Assembly: GCF_039535475.1 (NCBI RefSeq)
Contig: NZ_BAAAXG010000026.1
Coordinates: 620,001-684,000, forward strand
DNA: 64,000 bases
Source: Streptomyces showdoensis
GTDB taxonomy: Bacteria; Actinomycetota; Actinomycetes; Streptomycetales; Streptomycetaceae
Direction: 5' to 3'
The position numbers and the translations under genes are program-made. Shown piece after piece: positions 51,928-59,353 of this stretch (position 1 is its first letter; the number at the start of each line of letters is the position of its first letter). The notes below the pieces were generated by a model. That model made no database searches and was not told the origin of the DNA. It worked only from the letters and a program-made list of their open reading frames with translations.

Positions 51928-52557
51928 GTGAGTTCCCAACCGATCCCGACCCGGGTCGTCCTGCTCTCGGGCCCCTCAGGCTCCGGCAAGTCGTCCCTCG
52001 CCGCCGTCACCGGACTGCCGGTGCTGCGCCTCGACGACTTCTACAAGGAGGCCGACGACCCTTCGCTGCCGCTGGTCGAGGGCAGCGCGGACATCGACTG
52101 GGACTCCCCGGTCTCCTGGGACGGGGACGCGGCCGTCGCCGCGATCGTCGAACTGTGCCGCAGCGGCCGGACCGCCGTGCCCGTGTACGACATCGCCACC
52201 AGCTCGCGCGTGGACCACGAGACCCTCGACATCGAGCGGACCCCGCTGTTCGTGGCAGAGGGCATCTTCGCCGCCGACATCGTGGAGCGCTGCCGTGAGC
52301 TCGGCGTCCTCGCCGACGCGCTCTGCCTGCGCGGCCGCCCGTCCACGACCTTCCGCCGCCGGCTGGCCCGCGATCTGAAGGAGGGCCGCAAGTCGGTCCC
52401 CTTCCTGCTCCGCCGGGGCTGGCGCCTGATGCGCGCCGAACGCTCGATCGTCGCCCGCCAGACCGCCCTGGGCGCCCACCCCTGCGGCAAGGACGAGGCC
52501 CTGGGCCGCCTCGCCGCCGCCGCGGCCGGCCGCTGCCGCACCCCCGCGACCCGCTGA
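51928..52557 (+). CDS. Uridine-kinase-like P-loop NTPase
   Basis: A 209-residue kinase-type protein. The Walker A loop GPSGSGKSS lies at about 15-23, followed by LPVLRLDDFYKEADDPSLP. This is the uridine kinase/phosphoribulokinase layout, with the substrate aspartates in DDFY and the IDWDSP segment. VAEGIFAAD is the Walker B region and LCLRGRPSTTFRRRLARDL the lid arginines. Phosphorylation of uridine or another small molecule is plausible. GTG 51928 lacks a clear ribosome site; TAATGG upstream suggests a short or leaderless transcript. Divergent from the secreted-protein gene. Confidence 0.85.
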   Translation: MSSQPIPTRVVLLSGPSGSGKSSLAAVTGLPVLRLDDFYKEADDPSLPLVEGSADIDWDSPVSWDGDAAVAAIVELCRSGRTAVPVYDIATSSRVDHETLDIERTPLFVAEGIFAADIVERCRELGVLADALCLRGRPSTTFRRRLARDLKEGRKSVPFLLRRGWRLMRAERSIVARQTALGAHPCGKDEALGRLAAAAAGRCRTPATR

Positions 52558-52579
52558 CCCCCACGGGCGTCCGCACACG

Positions 52580-52626
52580 CGTCGAGGGCCGGACAGGATC
52601 CCCCGATCCCCGTCCGGCCCTCGACG
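52580..52626. terminator. Bidirectional hairpin terminator
   Basis: A perfect 15-bp stem (52580-52594 with 52612-52626) and a 17-nt loop, between the kinase-like gene and the convergent sigQ. Confidence 0.85.
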
Positions 52627-52628
52627 TG

Positions 52629-52703
52629 TTTCCCCCGTGGTCCCCCGTACCCCCGTACGGTCCCCCGTCGCTTCCCCCGTATCCCCCGTATCCCCCGTAC
52701 CGC
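52629..52703. repeat. CCCCCGT-rich tandem tract downstream of sigQ
   Basis: Seven close copies of (T)CCCCCGT(A/G) in about 75 bp, ending at the sigQ stop codon at 52706. The strand asymmetry is extreme (nearly all C on the + strand). It may come from slippage, or the G-rich minus strand (the sigQ transcript) could form a G-quadruplex. Confidence 0.75.
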
Positions 52704-52705
52704 CC

Positions 52706-53428
52706 TCAGGCGACAAGCTCGCCGAAGGACTCCTCCTCGTCACGGCCGAAGCTCAGCACCTCGTCCTCGCGGAGCCTCCGCAGGGAGCGCCAGATGCTCG
52801 ACTTCACCGTGCCGACACTGATGTCCAGGATCTCCGCGATCTCCGGATCCGTACGGCCCTCGTAGTAGCGCAGCACCAGCATCGTGCGCTGGAGCTCGGG
52901 CAGCCGGGCCAGGGCCTGCCACAGGACCGCGCGCAGCTCGGTGCCCCGCATCGCGTCCGTCTCGCCCACCGTCTCCGGCAGCTCCTCGGTCGGGTACTCG
53001 TTGAGCTTGCGCCGGCGCCAGGCACTGATGTGCAGGTTGGTCATGGTGCGCCGCAGGTAGCCGCCGACCGCGGCCTTGTCGCTGATCCGGTCCCAGGCCC
53101 GGTAGGTCGAGAACAGCGCGCTCTGCAGCAGGTCCTCGGCCTCGAACCGGTCACCGGTCAGGTGGTAGGCGGTGGCGTACAGGGAGGCCCGGCGCTCCTG
53201 GACGTAGGCCGTGAACTCGGCCTCCGAACACCCGGAGCGCTCCCCCGTGACCTCCCCGTACACCGCTGCCCCGTCAGCCACGGCGACCATGTACGGCGCC
53301 TTGTGCTGACGCCCGACGCTGCGAACGCACCCCCGTCCGTTCACCGCGCCGGACTTCTCCGTGCTCCGCGTGACGTCGTGGAGACGCGTGACAACTGCGC
53401 TTGAGGTGGTGCTGTGCAGTGCGTTCAT
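52706..53428 (-). CDS. sigQ: ECF sigma factor SigQ
   Basis: A 240-residue SigE-subfamily ECF sigma factor. An N-terminal extension of about 65 residues is followed by region 2 (FTAYVQERRASLYATAYHLT, GDRFEAEDLLQSALFSTYRAW). Region 4 is ELRAVLWQALARLPELQRTM and the helix-turn-helix DPEIAEILDISVGTVKSSIW. It is divergent from afsQ1, as in S. coelicolor, where AfsQ1 directly controls sigQ. The intergenic region has an exact AfsQ1-type box. The start may be a later Met (for example in HKAPYMVAVADG), since the first ~45 residues are poorly structured. Confidence 0.92.
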   Translation of the reverse strand: MNALHSTTSSAVVTRLHDVTRSTEKSGAVNGRGCVRSVGRQHKAPYMVAVADGAAVYGEVTGERSGCSEAEFTAYVQERRASLYATAYHLTGDRFEAEDLLQSALFSTYRAWDRISDKAAVGGYLRRTMTNLHISAWRRRKLNEYPTEELPETVGETDAMRGTELRAVLWQALARLPELQRTMLVLRYYEGRTDPEIAEILDISVGTVKSSIWRSLRRLREDEVLSFGRDEEESFGELVA

Positions 53429-53512
53429 TCCGCGCCCCCCGTCGGTTGGAGTCCGTAGGTCCTTGATGTCGAAAAGCCTGCCCGGCCGACTTCATGGCGG
53501 TGTCCGCCGACT

Positions 53513-53528
53513 GTCACAGGCGTGTCAC
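53513..53528. promoter_or_regulatory. AfsQ1 box between sigQ and afsQ1
   Basis: GTCAC-AGGCGT-GTCAC fits the published GTnAC-n6-GTnAC AfsQ1 consensus exactly. It lies in the divergent sigQ/afsQ1 promoter region, 71 bp before the afsQ1 start, and could control both genes. Confidence 0.8.
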
Positions 53529-53598
53529 AGGCGGGGGGTCGCACGGCGTCCCGACCGGACGGTCGAACTCCGACGGCCGGATGGGACAGAATGAGGCC

Positions 53599-54276
53599 GT
53601 GCCTTTCCTGTTGCTGATCGAGGACGACGACGCCATCCGCACGGCCCTCGAACTCTCCCTGTCCCGCCAGGGCCACCGTGTGGCCACCGCGGCGACGGGA
53701 GAGGACGGCCTGAAGCTGCTCAAGGAGCAGCGGCCCGACCTGGTCGTGCTGGACGTGATGCTGCCCGGCATCGACGGTTTCGAGGTCTGCCGCCGGATCC
53801 GGCGTACGGACCAGCTGCCGATCATCCTGCTCACGGCCCGCAGCGACGACATCGACGTGGTCGTGGGCCTGGAGTCCGGAGCCGACGACTACGTGGTCAA
53901 GCCCGTCCAGGGCCGGGTGCTCGACGCCCGGATCCGGGCCGTGCTGCGCCGCGGCGAGCGGGAGTCGACCGACTCGGCCAGCTTCGGCTCGCTGGTCATC
54001 GACCGTTCCGCGATGACCGTCACGAAGAACGGCGAGGACCTCCAGCTCACGCCGACCGAACTGCGGCTGCTCCTGGAGCTGAGCCGGCGGCCCGGCCAGG
54101 CCCTGTCGCGCCAGCAGTTGCTGCGGCTCGTCTGGGAGCACGACTACCTGGGCGACTCCCGCCTGGTGGACGCCTGCGTGCAGCGGCTGCGGGCCAAGGT
54201 CGAGGACGTGCCGTCCTCGCCGACCCTGATCCGCACCGTGCGCGGCGTCGGCTACCGGCTGGACGTCCCTGCGTGA
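53599..54276 (+). CDS. afsQ1: Response regulator AfsQ1
   Basis: A 225-residue OmpR-type regulator of antibiotic production, nutrient (nitrogen) stress and morphology. The receiver domain has acidic E8-D9-D10, phospho-acceptor D52 in VVLDVMLPG, and the conserved Thr and Lys in LLTARS and VVKPV. The C-terminal winged helix (about 130-223) contains LTPTELRLLLELSRRPGQAL and RTVRGVGYRLD. GTG 53599 (start PFLLLIEDDD) fits the known 225-residue protein. The stop overlaps the GTG of afsQ2. The AfsQ1 box upstream suggests autoregulation. Confidence 0.95.
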   Translation: MPFLLLIEDDDAIRTALELSLSRQGHRVATAATGEDGLKLLKEQRPDLVVLDVMLPGIDGFEVCRRIRRTDQLPIILLTARSDDIDVVVGLESGADDYVVKPVQGRVLDARIRAVLRRGERESTDSASFGSLVIDRSAMTVTKNGEDLQLTPTELRLLLELSRRPGQALSRQQLLRLVWEHDYLGDSRLVDACVQRLRAKVEDVPSSPTLIRTVRGVGYRLDVPA

Positions 54277-55844
54277 GCAAGGGGATCATCGCGGGGCTCC
54301 GGCTCACCAGCCTGCGGCTCCGCCTAGTCGTCGTGTTCGCCCTCGTCGCGCTCACCGCTGCCGCCGCCGCCTCCGGCATCGCGTACTGGCTGAACCGCGA
54401 GGCGGTGCTCACCCGTACCCAGAACGGGGCGCTGAACGACTTCCGGCAGGAGATGCAGAACCGGGCGGCGTCGCTGCCGCCGCGGCCCACCGAGGAGGAG
54501 CTGCGCCGCACCGCCGAGCAGATGGCGAGCGGCAGCGCCGGCTACAGCGTGCTGCTCATCGGCGAGCGCGACGCGGGCAAGCCGATCGTCGGCGCCTCCG
54601 ACCCGGACGCGTTCACGCTCGCGGACGTGCCGCGCTCGCTGCAGACCGCGGTGGAGACCGAGCGGCCGGTGACGGACGCCAACCCCTTCCCGTACCACCT
54701 GTTCTGGCAGCGGACCCAGCGCGGTTCGACGCCGTACCTGGTCGGCGGGACGAAGATCGACGGCGGCGGGCCGACCGGCTACATGTTCAAGTCGCTCGCC
54801 GCGGAGAAGGCCGACCTCAACTCCCTGTCCTGGTCCCTCGGGATCGCCACCGGGCTCGCGGTGATCGGCTCGGTGCTGCTCGCGCAGGTCGCCTCGTCGA
54901 CCGTGCTGCGCCCGGTGCAGCGGCTCGGCGAGGCCGCCCGGCAGCTCGGCGAGGGCAAGCTGGACACCCGCCTGCAGGTCTCCGGCACCGACGAACTGGC
55001 CGATCTCTCCCGTACGTTCAACAGCGCCGCCGAATCGCTGCAGAAGCGGGTCGCGGACATGAGCGCCCGGGACGAGGCGAGCCGTCGCTTCGTCGCCGAC
55101 ATGTCCCACGAGCTGCGCACCCCGCTGACCGCGCTGACCGCCGTCACGGAGGTCCTGGAGGACGAGCAGGACTCGCTCGACCCGATGATCGCCCCGGCGG
55201 TCGCGCTGGTGGTGAGCGAGACCCGGCGGCTCAACGACCTGGTGGAGAACCTGATGGAGGTGACCCGCTTCGACGCGGGCACCGCCCGGCTGGTCCTCGA
55301 CGACGTCGACATCGCCGACCAGATCACCGCGTGCATCGACGCGCGCGCCTGGCTGGACGCGGTGGACCTGGACGCCGAACGCGGGATCGTGGCGCGCCTC
55401 GATCCGCGCCGGCTGGACGTGATCCTGGCGAACCTGATCGGCAACGCGCTCAAGCACGGCGGTTCGCCGGTGCGGGTCTCGGTGCGGACCGAGCCCGCCG
55501 AGCCCGCCGAGGACGGCGAGGAGGGCGCCGGCCTCGGGGAGGACCTGGTGATCGCCGTGCGCGACCACGGGCCCGGCATCCCCGAGGAGGTCCTGCCGCA
55601 CGTGTTCGACCGCTTCTACAAGGCGAGCGCCTCCCGGCCGCGGTCCGACGGCAGCGGCCTCGGACTGTCGATCGCGATGGAGAACGCGGTGATCCACGGC
55701 GGTTCGATCACCGCCGCCAATTCGACGGACGAGCAGGGCCGGGTGGACGGCGCGGTGTTCGTGCTGCGGTTCCCCAGGGACGCCTCCGGGATCGCGCGCG
55801 AGCTGCAGACCCGCAGCAGCCAGGGCGAGGTGGAGGAGAGTTGA
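54273..55844 (+). CDS. afsQ2: Sensor histidine kinase AfsQ2
   Basis: A 523-residue membrane kinase paired with AfsQ1. It has a first transmembrane helix at about 15-38, an extracytoplasmic sensor loop of ~145 residues (WQRTQRGSTPYLVGGTKIDG), a second helix near 186-206, and HAMP (LRPVQRLGEAARQLGEGKLD). The HisKA box is FVADMSHELRTPLTAL with phospho-accepting H279. The ATPase domain has LIGNALKHG, RDHGPGIPEE and GSGLGLSIAMENAV. GTG 54273 overlaps the afsQ1 stop (GTGA). Its own stop overlaps the TTG of the lipoprotein gene, so the three genes form one coupled operon. Confidence 0.95.
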   Translation: MSKGIIAGLRLTSLRLRLVVVFALVALTAAAAASGIAYWLNREAVLTRTQNGALNDFRQEMQNRAASLPPRPTEEELRRTAEQMASGSAGYSVLLIGERDAGKPIVGASDPDAFTLADVPRSLQTAVETERPVTDANPFPYHLFWQRTQRGSTPYLVGGTKIDGGGPTGYMFKSLAAEKADLNSLSWSLGIATGLAVIGSVLLAQVASSTVLRPVQRLGEAARQLGEGKLDTRLQVSGTDELADLSRTFNSAAESLQKRVADMSARDEASRRFVADMSHELRTPLTALTAVTEVLEDEQDSLDPMIAPAVALVVSETRRLNDLVENLMEVTRFDAGTARLVLDDVDIADQITACIDARAWLDAVDLDAERGIVARLDPRRLDVILANLIGNALKHGGSPVRVSVRTEPAEPAEDGEEGAGLGEDLVIAVRDHGPGIPEEVLPHVFDRFYKASASRPRSDGSGLGLSIAMENAVIHGGSITAANSTDEQGRVDGAVFVLRFPRDASGIARELQTRSSQGEVEES

Positions 55845-56470
55845 GACGTCGCCGTACGGGTGCGCTGCTCGTGACGGGCGTGGCCCTGGCCGCCGGCCTG
55901 GTCTCCGGCTGCGGGATCAGGACGACCTCGGTACCGGTGGACGCGGGCGCCGCGCCCACCCGGGTGCCCTGCAACGTGACCGGGTCCTCCGAGCCCGCGG
56001 CGCAGGGCGTCCAGCTGCGCGTGTACCTGCTGTGCGGGGCGCAGCTGGAGCGGGTGGACCGCCGCTCGCCGCTGCCGGAGGAGAAGGCCGTCGGCGATCC
56101 CGTGCGCACGGCCTCGGCGCTGCTCGCGCAGCTGGAGGGCGAGCCGTCGGAGGAGGAGCGGCAGGCGGGGTTCGCCACGGCCGTGAAGGGGCCGCTGGCG
56201 GTGACCGCCGGCCACCGGGGCGACCCGAAGGACACGCTGCGGCTGAGCCGTCAGCCGGAGGACCTGCCGCCGACCGCGCTCGCGCAGGTGGTCTGCACGT
56301 TCGCGGAGAGCGCGGCGGGCGCGGGCGACGACACGGTGGTGCTCGGCGGCCCGGGCGCGTACGAACCCCGGCGCTACCGGTGCACGCAGGAGCTGAAGGA
56401 GCGCCCGGACTCGACGGTGCCGACGGTGCCGGTGGCCTCGGCCCCGGTCTCGGCGCCGCCGGCCCCCTGA
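55841..56470 (+). CDS. Lipoprotein co-translated with AfsQ1/Q2
   Basis: A 209-residue lipoprotein. The basic start LRRRRTG and hydrophobic segment end in LVSGC with lipidated C24. The mature part is a small folded domain with three further cysteines (VPCNVTG, YLLCGAQ, VVCTFAE) and a Pro/Val-rich tail. TTG 55841 lies inside the afsQ2 stop, with GGAGGAGAG as ribosome site. It corresponds from memory to SCO4905. Its coupling suggests an accessory role in signal sensing by AfsQ2, but the biochemistry is unknown. Part of it resembles GerMN-type lipoproteins. Confidence 0.87.
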   Translation: MRRRRTGALLVTGVALAAGLVSGCGIRTTSVPVDAGAAPTRVPCNVTGSSEPAAQGVQLRVYLLCGAQLERVDRRSPLPEEKAVGDPVRTASALLAQLEGEPSEEERQAGFATAVKGPLAVTAGHRGDPKDTLRLSRQPEDLPPTALAQVVCTFAESAAGAGDDTVVLGGPGAYEPRRYRCTQELKERPDSTVPTVPVASAPVSAPPAP

Positions 56471-56560
56471 ACCGGCTTCCTCATGCCGTCCCGGCGCGCC
56501 CCTGACCTCGGTCTCCGGGGCGGCGGAACCGATTCCGGCGGGGCGCGCGTCTTGGGGGTC

Positions 56561-57127
56561 GTGCAGCGTCAAGGTTCGGGTGATTCCGGCGGTTCGGGCG
56601 GCAGTGCCGCCATGGTCGTGCGCGTGGCGGGGTTCGTCCTCCTCCTCGCCCATCTGCTGCTGGTCGCCTGGGTGGCGCTCCGCCCGCGCGACGTGGCCTG
56701 GGTGACCGCGCCGAACCTGACCCCGCTGGCCGGGATCAGGGGCGATCTGGCGCTCGGCGCGGCCGAGGCGGCCCGGCGGATCGCCGGGGGGCTGCTGCTC
56801 CTCGCCCCGCTCGGGGTGCTGCTGCCGATGGCCGACGGGCGGCTCTCCGTCTCGCCGTGGGCGTCGCTGGCCCGTACGACGGCGGCGGGGGCGCTGTTGT
56901 CGGTGACGATCGAGATGCTGCAGACGGCGGTGCCGGGGCAGGTCGTGGACGTGGACTCGGTGCTGCTGAACACCGCGGGCGTGGCCCTCGCCCATCTGTT
57001 GGTGGTGCCGGCCGGGCGGGCGCGGCTGCGCCGCAGGTCGGGGGTGGGGTCCTCCTCGGGGAGGAGACGGGGGCGTTCCCCGCAGGGGGTGACCCCGACG
57101 ATTCCCAGGGTCGGGATCGCCCCGTAG
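56561..57127 (+). CDS. VanZ-family membrane protein
   Basis: A 188-residue membrane protein with four or five helices. MVVRVAGFVLLLAHLLLVAW is first; ILL-rich AGGLLLLAPLGVLLPM comes next. The family segment is LSVTIEMLQTAVPGQVVDVDSVLLNTAG, in which the E-x-Q...R/V-D-x-D-x-x-x-N pattern is the VanZ signature. A basic tail follows. GTG 56561 is preferred over the 214-residue frame because the preceding part is non-conserved. VanZ proteins are linked with glycopeptide tolerance, but the molecular role is unknown. Downstream of the AfsQ operon by 90 bp. Confidence 0.87.
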   Translation: MQRQGSGDSGGSGGSAAMVVRVAGFVLLLAHLLLVAWVALRPRDVAWVTAPNLTPLAGIRGDLALGAAEAARRIAGGLLLLAPLGVLLPMADGRLSVSPWASLARTTAAGALLSVTIEMLQTAVPGQVVDVDSVLLNTAGVALAHLLVVPAGRARLRRRSGVGSSSGRRRGRSPQGVTPTIPRVGIAP

Positions 57128-57218
57128 ACCGACGCTTTGTCCCGGGGGCCCGGGCGAGGATGGAGTCACATCGGGGGCCCGACGAAGCGGCCTCCGCGAG
57201 ACTCCGAAGGAGCCCACC

Positions 57219-57419
57219 ATGGCCGCACTTGCCCGCCCCCGTGACGGACGCATGATCGGTGGAGTGTGCGCGGCGCTGGCACGGCGCTTCGGCATCTCCG
57301 CGGGGACGATGCGACTGATCTTCCTGGTGTCGTGTCTGCTGCCCGGCCCGCAGTTCCTGCTCTACCTGGCGCTGTGGGTGCTGCTGCCGGCGGAGAAGGC
57401 GCCGAGCACGGCCTGGTAG
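57219..57419 (+). CDS. PspC-domain small membrane protein
   Basis: A 66-residue PspC-type protein. The family pattern RPRDGRMIGGVCAALARRFG leads into ISAGTMRLIFLVSCLLPG and a single membrane helix (QFLLYLALWVLLPAE). PspC proteins sense or answer envelope stress, and short single-domain forms are common in Streptomyces. ATG 57219 follows a good AAGGAG. It is bounded by a very strong terminator, so it is probably monocistronic. No PspA or PspB gene is in the window. Confidence 0.92.
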   Translation: MAALARPRDGRMIGGVCAALARRFGISAGTMRLIFLVSCLLPGPQFLLYLALWVLLPAEKAPSTAW

Positions 57420-57439
57420 CCGGTCCGTCTTCCGTACGC

Positions 57440-57486
57440 ACGCCCGAGGGCGCCCCTCCCGGTCCGGGAGGGGCGCCCTCGGGCGT
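57440..57486. terminator. Very long perfect hairpin terminator
   Basis: Two perfectly matched 23-bp arms (57440-57462 and 57464-57486) with a nominal 1-nt loop. It lies between the PspC gene and the convergent secreted-protein gene and is the longest perfect stem noted in the window. Confidence 0.88.
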
Positions 57487-57508
57487 CTGGTGCGGGAGCG
57501 CGGGTGCG

Positions 57509-57955
57509 TCAGACCGGCAGGCCGAGGCCGCCGGTGGGCAGGCCGCCGGTGGGCAGACCGCCGGTGAGGCCGCCGACCGGGAGGCCGCCGAGGAGGCCGG
57601 TGAGCTGACCGGCCGGGGTGTGGGCGAGGCCGTTCTGCACGCCGTCCATCGGGACCTTGGTGGCCTGCTCGGTGACCGGCGGGAGGGCCTTGGTCGCCTG
57701 GTCGGTGATCTGCGGGAGCGTCCCGATGCCCTGCTCGGCGCCGAGGTTGAGGGCGCCCTGGCCGGCCCCGAGGGTCTCGGCGACGCCGGAGGGGAGGTCG
57801 GTCACGTCTTCGCCGAGCGGCACGATGCTGGTGACCGTGCCGAGCGCGTCGGGGCCGAGCGGCAGCGCGGTGGCGGAGGCCGTGCCGGCGGCGGCAGCGG
57901 CGAAAGCGGCACCGAGAGCGGCGACACCGAGCGTCTTGGCGGCAGACTGCTTCAT
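57509..57955 (-). CDS. Small secreted Leu/Gly/Pro-rich protein
   Basis: A 148-residue exported protein. The signal peptide MKQSAAKTLGVAALGAAFAA ends near TASATA. The mature part is rich in Leu, Gly, Thr and Pro and ends in short tandem repeats GGLPTGGLPTGGLGLPV. There are no cysteines. It resembles the 51417 protein in composition. ATG 57955 is chosen over the longer frame because it gives a canonical signal peptide. In Streptomyces such proteins are abundant and unassigned. A structural or surface role is possible but not shown. Confidence 0.8.
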   Translation of the reverse strand: MKQSAAKTLGVAALGAAFAAAAAGTASATALPLGPDALGTVTSIVPLGEDVTDLPSGVAETLGAGQGALNLGAEQGIGTLPQITDQATKALPPVTEQATKVPMDGVQNGLAHTPAGQLTGLLGGLPVGGLTGGLPTGGLPTGGLGLPV

Positions 57956-58093
57956 CAGAAAATCGTCCTCAGGAATCTCGGGGAATGCAGAGTGGCTACG
58001 CAAACTAATCATCGAAACCTCCGTCCGCAAATACCGAAATGCGGCCGGTCGCCGTGCGGCCGGCCGCATTCCGTGCCCCTTCCGAGAGGGAGT

Positions 58094-59248
58094 TCAGCTC
58101 GTCTGGCGGGAAGACTCGCTGGTCGTGGCCGTCTGCTGGAACAGCCATTCGGACTTCAGCTCGGCATATCCGGGCTTGATCACATCGTTGATCATCGCGA
58201 GGCGTTCATCGAAAGGAATGAACGCTGATTTCATCGCATTGACCGTGAACCACTGCATGTCGTCGAGCGTGTAGTCGAATGCCTCGACCAGGAATTCGAA
58301 TTCCCGGCTCATGCTGGTGCCGCTCATCAGCCGGTTGTCGGTGTTGACGGTGGCCCGGAAGTGCAGCTTGCGGAGCAGCCCGATGGGGTGCTCCTTGTAC
58401 GAGTCGGCGGCGCCGGTCTGCAGGTTGGAGGTGGGGCACATCTCCAGCGGGATGCGCTTGTCCCGCACGTACGCGGCGAGCCGGCCCAGGGTGACCGAGC
58501 CGTCGTCGGCGACCTCGATGTCGTCGATGATCCGCACCCCGTGGCCGAGCCGGTCGGCGCCGCACCACTGGAGGGCCTGCCAGATCGAGGGCAGGCCGAA
58601 GGCCTCGCCGGCGTGGATGGTGAAGTGGTTGTTCTCGCGCTTCAGGTACTCGAAGGCGTCGAGGTGGCGGGTGGGCGGGAAGCCCGCCTCGGCGCCCGCG
58701 ATGTCGAAGCCGACGACCCCGGTGTCGCGGTAGCGGTTGGCGAGTTCGGCGATCTCCAGGGCGCGGGCGGCGTGCCGCATCGCGGTGAGCAGGGCGCCGA
58801 CCCGGATGCGGTGGCCGTTCGCCCTGGCCTGGCGCTCGCCCTCGCGGAAGCCCTCGTTGACCGCCTCGACGACCTCTTCGAGGGTCAGGCCGCCCTCCAG
58901 GTGCTGTTCGGGGGCGTAGCGGACCTCGGCGTAGACGACGCCGTCCTCGGCCAGGTCGATCGCGCACTCGGCGGCGACCCGGAACAGGGCCTCGCGGGTC
59001 TGCATGACGGCGCAGGTGTGCGCGAAGGTCTCCAGGTAGCGCTCCAGGGAGCCGGAGTCGGCGGCCTCCCGGAACCAGACGCCGAGCTTGTCGGGCTCGG
59101 TCTCGGGAAGGTTCTCGTAGCCCTGGGCACGGGCGAGTTCGATGATCGTGCCGGGGCGCAGCCCACCGTCGAGGTGGTCGTGGAGGAGCACCTTCGGGGC
59201 ACGGCGGATCTGGTCCGCGGCGGGGGTGCTGGGGATCTGGCTCGTCAT
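58094..59248 (-). CDS. add: Adenosine deaminase
   Basis: Zinc enzyme converting (deoxy)adenosine to (deoxy)inosine, feeding PNP. The 384 residues include the metal-binding [11 protein letters not shown] (HxH), the [10 protein letters not shown] histidine and catalytic glutamate, RLGHGVRI, and CPTSNLQTG followed later by [12 protein letters not shown] with the zinc aspartate. Start ATG 59248. The palindrome CTACGCGCGTAG lies 17 bp upstream, the same element as in front of PNP and deoC. Convergent with the small secreted-protein gene only by distance; on the same strand it stands alone. Confidence 0.95.
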   Translation of the reverse strand: MTSQIPSTPAADQIRRAPKVLLHDHLDGGLRPGTIIELARAQGYENLPETEPDKLGVWFREAADSGSLERYLETFAHTCAVMQTREALFRVAAECAIDLAEDGVVYAEVRYAPEQHLEGGLTLEEVVEAVNEGFREGERQARANGHRIRVGALLTAMRHAARALEIAELANRYRDTGVVGFDIAGAEAGFPPTRHLDAFEYLKRENNHFTIHAGEAFGLPSIWQALQWCGADRLGHGVRIIDDIEVADDGSVTLGRLAAYVRDKRIPLEMCPTSNLQTGAADSYKEHPIGLLRKLHFRATVNTDNRLMSGTSMSREFEFLVEAFDYTLDDMQWFTVNAMKSAFIPFDERLAMINDVIKPGYAELKSEWLFQQTATTSESSRQTS

Positions 59249-59264
59249 TTCGGCACTCTAGCGC

Positions 59265-59276
59265 CTACGCGCGTAG
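59265..59276. promoter_or_regulatory. CTACGCGCGTAG operator, copy 3 (add)
   Basis: A perfect 12-bp palindrome ending 17 bp upstream of the add start codon, in a 105-bp divergent gap. It is identical to the copies at 33929 and 48004. Its position so close to the start implies direct blocking of the add promoter. Confidence 0.8.
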
Positions 59277-59353
59277 AGCGCGCCTCTTCGGCACCACATC
59301 CCACGGCCCGAATTCCGGTGCGCCCGGGTGGCCGGGCGCCCTAGCCTGGCGGT

